Assembly (NCBI RefSeq): GCF_003201955.1
Contig: NZ_QJJM01000015.1
Span: 31,670-95,669, forward strand
Source: Blastomonas natatoria
Lineage (GTDB): Bacteria > Pseudomonadota > Alphaproteobacteria > Sphingomonadales > Sphingomonadaceae
Direction: 5' to 3'
Length of the DNA stretch: 64,000 nucleotides
Shown: positions 60,846 to 64,000 of the stretch, piece by piece
How positions within the stretch are numbered: position 1 is the first letter of the stretch
Layout of the letters: every line of letters begins with the position of its first letter
Position numbers and translations under genes: made by a program
The notes under the pieces: model-generated
Database searches by the model: none
Seen by the model: the letters and a program-made list of their open reading frames with translations, nothing else
Told to the model about the DNA's origin: nothing

Positions 60846-61514
60846 ATGCTGATCGATTCGCATCTGACAGGACTGCTGCGCCGCGCTGAAGCGGCTCAAC
60901 ACCTTGTTTCAGCAACGGTAGAGATGGCGCAAAGCGGCCTGCCGCTGATGCGCCGCGTGGTGCCCGACACCGATTACCGGATATGGGACCATTATCCGCC
61001 CGACGATGCCGTAGACCGGCAGACCGGTGCGCGCTGGTTCTACCATGCGCATCCCCCCGAAGAGCGCGATGCTGGCGAGCATGGCCATTTTCACCTGTTT
61101 CTCGACCGCGACAGTTTCGATGGCACGCACGCCCGCGCGGCACCGGTCGCGCCGGGTGAAGCCGATGCCCGTGTCGTCCATATTGCAGCACTGTCTATCG
61201 ATCTGAATGGTCTTCCCACCAAGTTGTTCACAGTGAACCGATGGGTTACCGATGAGTGGCTCTACACCGCAGATTCGATCTGTGAACGGCTTTACAGTTT
61301 CGACCTTACCCATGCTGTGGATGGGGACCCGCTGGTCAACCGCTGGCTGACTGCAGCAGTCGCGACCTTCGCGCCCGAAATCGAACAGATTTTGGCCGAA
61401 CGCGATGCAGCAATCGCTGGCGTCGCTGATTCATTTTTCGAAGATCGTTCAGCTGAAATCCTGTCTACACTCGATATCGATCTGCAAAATGCCGTGACAC
61501 AGCTCGACCGTTGA
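60846..61514 (+). CDS. Conserved hypothetical protein (resembles DUF6969)
   Basis: A 222-residue cytosolic protein. The core DYRIWDHYPPDDAVDRQTGARWFYHAHPPEERDAGEHGHFHLFLDR, with its His-rich stretch, matches from memory a family named DUF6969; no catalytic role is known to me. GHFHLF and several acidic residues could bind a metal. It follows the Cys-repeat gene on the same strand after 77 bases and a weak hairpin, so the two may be co-regulated. Confidence 0.7.
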   Translation: MLIDSHLTGLLRRAEAAQHLVSATVEMAQSGLPLMRRVVPDTDYRIWDHYPPDDAVDRQTGARWFYHAHPPEERDAGEHGHFHLFLDRDSFDGTHARAAPVAPGEADARVVHIAALSIDLNGLPTKLFTVNRWVTDEWLYTADSICERLYSFDLTHAVDGDPLVNRWLTAAVATFAPEIEQILAERDAAIAGVADSFFEDRSAEILSTLDIDLQNAVTQLDR

Positions 61515-61542
61515 CGCGCGATTGTGCGCACCGAACCACAAG

Positions 61543-62343
61543 TTAAGCGACCAGCCCAAAGCGCCGCCCATATCGGCCGACGATCCGTTCTACGGGCATG
61601 ACCATGAAAACATCGACGGTGTTGAACGCCCGATCAACAAAAGCGCCATCGCCGACCTTCGCGCCGACCCGCAGATAGGCCTTGACCAGTGGCGGCAGTC
61701 GGCGTCCACTGAGATCGCCGATGTCGGGTCCGCCCGCCATCTCGACATGGTGGCGCGGCAGCGCCCGCACGCGCAATTCCAAAGGTGCCAGGTGAAAGCG
61801 ATGCAGATACGCCAGTTCGTCACGGATCGCCGTGGGATCGGTGCCTGCAAACGAGACGCACCCGAACATGAACCCAACCCTATGACGTTGAAGATACAAC
61901 GCAATGGCGCGCCAGAGAAGCGTAATCGTCGCGTTGGTGCGATACTCGGCATCAACGCACGATCGCCCGAGTTCGAGGAGCTGCGGGGCATTGCCCCGAC
62001 CGCGACCGAGCGCCGCTAGCGGGGCCAGATCATATTCGCCCGCCGAATAGAAGCCCCCGATGCGATCGGCGATCTCTTCACGGAGCAGCCGGTAGGTGCC
62101 GACGACAGGTCTACCGGCCCGGCCATGATCGACGACGATCAAATGGTCGCAATCGCGGTCGTACGCATCTTCCTCGATCCCGCTGGCAGGGCGGCCCGCA
62201 TGCGCGCCGCGTTCTTCACAAAAGACACGGAATCGCAGCCCGAGCGCCTCATCGATTTCGGATGCATTCGCCAAACGAACCTCAAGGTCGCCGGTCCGGC
62301 ATGTCGCAATTTCAATGTCTGCAGACTTTCGTGCAAGCCGCAT
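61543..62343 (-). CDS. olsB: GNAT-fold N-acyltransferase, OlsB-like (ornithine lipid synthesis)
   Basis: A 266-residue acyltransferase of the OlsB/PEP-CTERM-GNAT type. [24 protein letters not shown] opens the domain, and [69 protein letters not shown], and [54 protein letters not shown] are diagnostic. OlsB attaches a 3-hydroxyacyl chain to ornithine. The ATG at 62343 ([16 protein letters not shown]) was chosen; the frame is open further upstream into the decayed NDH-2 gene, with no stop between. Confidence 0.85.
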   Translation of the reverse strand: MRLARKSADIEIATCRTGDLEVRLANASEIDEALGLRFRVFCEERGAHAGRPASGIEEDAYDRDCDHLIVVDHGRAGRPVVGTYRLLREEIADRIGGFYSAGEYDLAPLAALGRGRGNAPQLLELGRSCVDAEYRTNATITLLWRAIALYLQRHRVGFMFGCVSFAGTDPTAIRDELAYLHRFHLAPLELRVRALPRHHVEMAGGPDIGDLSGRRLPPLVKAYLRVGAKVGDGAFVDRAFNTVDVFMVMPVERIVGRYGRRFGLVA

Positions 62344-62439
62344 GGGGCGCCTCCGTGTCGCGTGTCGTTTGGTCAAACGTGCGTCGATCTTCGCATGTGT
62401 TCTGGTAATATGTTGCTCGCGCGACCGGTCGGCGGCTCG

Positions 62440-63437
62440 GCGGTCGAATAGAGCGCCGCCATCAAGGCAGGTGATGAGCCGCGCGCCCCGATCAAAAGTG
62501 AAATAGTACCACAACCAGTTCCCACCCACGATAAACCGGTTGCGGAATCCAACAAGGAAGAAAATGTGCGCCACACACCAAGCAGCCAGGCAAATGTGCC
62601 GCGGATGTGCGCCCGTCCGAATTCGGCAGCCGCGCATTTTCGTCCGATTGTGGGGAGATTGCCAAAGTCGCTATAATGAAAGGGTTTCGGTGCCGGCTTT
62701 TGCGCGACCTCTGCGGCGATCACGCGCGCGACATGGCCCCCCATCTGCTTTGCGGCAGGTGCAAGACCAGGCACCGGACGGCCATCGGCACGCACAACCG
62801 ATGCAACGTTGCCGATCACGAAGATGTCTGGTTGTCCCGCGACGCTCAGATCAGGTTCGACCTGCAGCCGTCCGGCGTGGTCGCCTTCGACGCCCAGCCG
62901 CCGGGCGGCATCGTCGATCGTCTTGAGGCCGGGGGCATGTTCTGCCCATTCGTCGCGGCCAAAATAGCCGTGCTGTGCACCGGTCGCGACGATCAGGTAG
63001 TCGAACGGCAGTGTATCTCCCTCGGCAAGCGCGACGCGCCTAGTATCGGTGTCGATCGCCTCCACCTCACCCAGCCTTACCTGCGTTTTGACGTGCTTCC
63101 TTACAATCGAGCGGATCGGTGCGGCGATGTCCGCCGGCGATAGACCTGCAGTTGCCACCGGACAGAGCAAAGGCTGAAAGACGTGATGGCTCTGCCGGTC
63201 GACGATGGCGACCTCGACCCGCTTGCCGCATAGTTCCCGCGCGGCCGAAAGCCCGCCGCAACCGGCACCAATGATCAGAGCACGGCGAATATCGCCCGGT
63301 GTCGCTCTGTCAATGCCACGCGCCGTCGAGACGAAAGAAATCTCCTCCGCCTCGCCGCGCAGATTGCAACCCGCACCCGGCATCCCAATCGGCCCATGCT
63401 CTGGATTCGCGCCAGGGAGCGTCGAATTTCTGCCCAT
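62440..63437 (-). pseudogene. Type II NADH dehydrogenase (NDH-2) gene, internally deleted and frameshifted
   Basis: From ATG at 63437 (after GGAGGC) the frame has the FAD Rossmann motif ALIIGAGCGGLSAAREL, HHVFQPLLCPVATAGLSP and FDYLIVATGAQHGYFGRDEWAEHAPGLKTIDDA. It then jumps at about 62905 straight to LGVEGDHAGRLQVEPDLSVAGQPDIFVIGNVAS, so the NADH-binding Rossmann domain (roughly 130-150 residues) is missing. Near 62565 the frame shifts again: the true C-terminus, [13 protein letters not shown]...[17 protein letters not shown], continues in the frame of the next gene. The enzyme cannot be functional. Confidence 0.82.
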
Positions 63438-63585
63438 GATCGCCTCCTTGTGCAGACAGTATATCGCAGCGTTTTGGACCGGCCGTAAATGCCTGATGGC
63501 CATGAAGTCGATGCATGCTGGTCTGAGTCCCGCATTGTCCTCCAGATTTGAGCGGAGTCGGCCCCTCTGGTAGGAGTCGGACAGT

Positions 63586-63795
63586 ATGAAGCGGAGCAGG
63601 TTCAGCGAAGAACAGATCATCGCGATATTGAAAGAGCAGGAGGCTGGTATGCCGATAGCGGATGTATGCTGGCGGCACGGAGCCAGCAGCGCGACCTTCA
63701 AAATGGGAAGGCCAAGTTCGGCGGCTTGGAGGTGTCTGAGGCCAAGCGCCTGCGGCAGCTGGACACCCGCAACAAGCGTGGTTTTGGCGACGTGA
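63586..63795 (+). pseudogene. IS3-family transposase OrfA fragment, frameshifted
   Basis: MKRSRFSEEQIIAILKEQEAGMPIADVCWRHGASSATF is the N-terminal HTH of an IS3-family OrfA. After ATF the frame shifts; the true continuation KAKFGGLEVSEAKRLRQLDT is in another frame from about 63705. The rest of the element is absent: a second IS3-type element begins soon after (about 63822). Confidence 0.82.
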
Positions 63796-63821
63796 TTGGC
63801 CGGGGTGCGGCATGAAGAGGT

Positions 63822-64000
63822 GGCCTGGCAAAACTGGACATCGGGATAAGTGGATTTTCTGCCTGACGGGGGCCATTGTGCGGCCTGACAGGAGACGAGA
63901 TGAGTAGACGACCGCGCCGTAACCACAGTCCGGCATTCAAGGCGAAGGTGGCATTGGCTGCCGTGAGGGGCGAGAAGACGCTGGCCGAGTTGGCGCAGCT
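63822..64000 (+). mobile_element. IS3-family insertion sequence, left end, continues beyond the window
   Basis: TGGCCTGGCAAAACTGGACA at about 63828 looks like the terminal inverted repeat of an IS3-family element. An orfA start follows at 63900. Only the left end is inside the window; the exact first base is uncertain by a few positions. Confidence 0.6.
63900..64000 (+). CDS. IS3-family transposase OrfA, 3' partial
   Basis: ATG at 63900 after GGAG begins MSRRPRRNHSPAFKAKVALA, the standard opening of an IS3-family OrfA; 34 residues are visible before the window ends. It encodes the HTH part of the transposase, which with OrfB forms the OrfAB enzyme. It differs from the fragment at 63586, so two distinct elements are stacked here. 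Confidence 0.8.
   Translation, partial: MSRRPRRNHSPAFKAKVALAAVRGEKTLAELAQ

Noticed and set aside
1..64000. tRNA, rRNA or CRISPR arrays
   Set aside because: No cloverleaf-like, rRNA-like or regularly spaced repeat-spacer pattern was seen; the iterons are too short and closely spaced for CRISPR.

Overview
The window looks like part of a large plasmid, or a plasmid-derived region, of a high-GC alphaproteobacterium, most likely a sphingomonad (Sphingomonadales such as Novosphingobium, Sphingobium or Sphingopyxis). This is inferred from the combination of a RepA/ParA/ParB replicon beside a strawberry-notch-type helicase, TonB-dependent receptors, a GH3/GPH sugar locus, a NodT-type efflux system and an OlsA/OlsB pair. 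No rRNA, tRNA or CRISPR array was recognised.

Layout. (1) 1-4534, plus strand: overlapping cobalamin lower-ligand and side-chain assembly genes cobS (5' partial), cobD, cbiB, cobQ, cobU. (2) 4.9-17.5 kb: a plasmid backbone bounded by two unrelated tyrosine recombinases. It holds an unknown winged-helix protein, parA, parB, repA, an iteron-type origin (four iterons at exact 22-bp spacing), a WGR protein, a 1405-residue methyltransferase-helicase of the strawberry notch family and a HigBA toxin-antitoxin pair. (3) 17.9-25.6 kb: an ABC1/UbiB-like kinase and MarR regulator, divergent from an EmrA-EmrB-NodT tripartite efflux operon, then a thioesterase and an alpha/beta hydrolase. (4) 26.0-38.0 kb, minus strand: a 12-gene cobalamin uptake and salvage operon (btuB-cobD-cobO-btuF-btuC-btuD-cbiB-cobQ-bluB-cobT-cobS-cobC) behind a cobalamin riboswitch. 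It duplicates cobS, cobD, cbiB and cobQ of region 1 but has no cobU, which only region 1 provides. (5) 38.0-41.4 kb: plasmid-type hypothetical genes, a Xre/RES toxin-antitoxin pair and a decayed PIN-domain toxin gene. (6) 41.5-50.0 kb: a sugar-utilisation locus with sulfatase, TonB-dependent receptor, TetR regulator, GH3 beta-glucosidase with a PA14 insert, and GPH-type symporter, with palindromic operators. (7) 50.3-56.2 kb: an IS110 remnant, then a translationally coupled cassette of TPR protein, lipoprotein hydrolase, ATP-grasp ligase and serine hydrolase, with an AraC remnant and a DedA protein upstream. (8) 56.3-64.0 kb: a thiol peroxidase-like protein, LysR regulator, OlsA-like and OlsB-like acyltransferases flanking a DoxX/YHS/Cys-repeat/DUF6969-like island, a decayed NDH-2 gene, and IS3-family fragments running off the end.

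How it works together. Region 4 would import corrinoids (BtuB, BtuFCD), adenosylate them (CobO), make the aminopropanol linker (CobD, CbiB), make dimethylbenzimidazole (BluB) and finish the nucleotide loop (CobT, CobS, CobC). CobU from region 1 fills the missing step. Corrin-ring synthesis genes are absent from the window. The most notable unexplained elements are the coupled TPR/hydrolase/ATP-grasp/serine-hydrolase cassette, the secreted NPCSA-repeat cysteine protein with its YHS/DoxX neighbours, and a 22-bp palindrome before repA that recurs inside repA.
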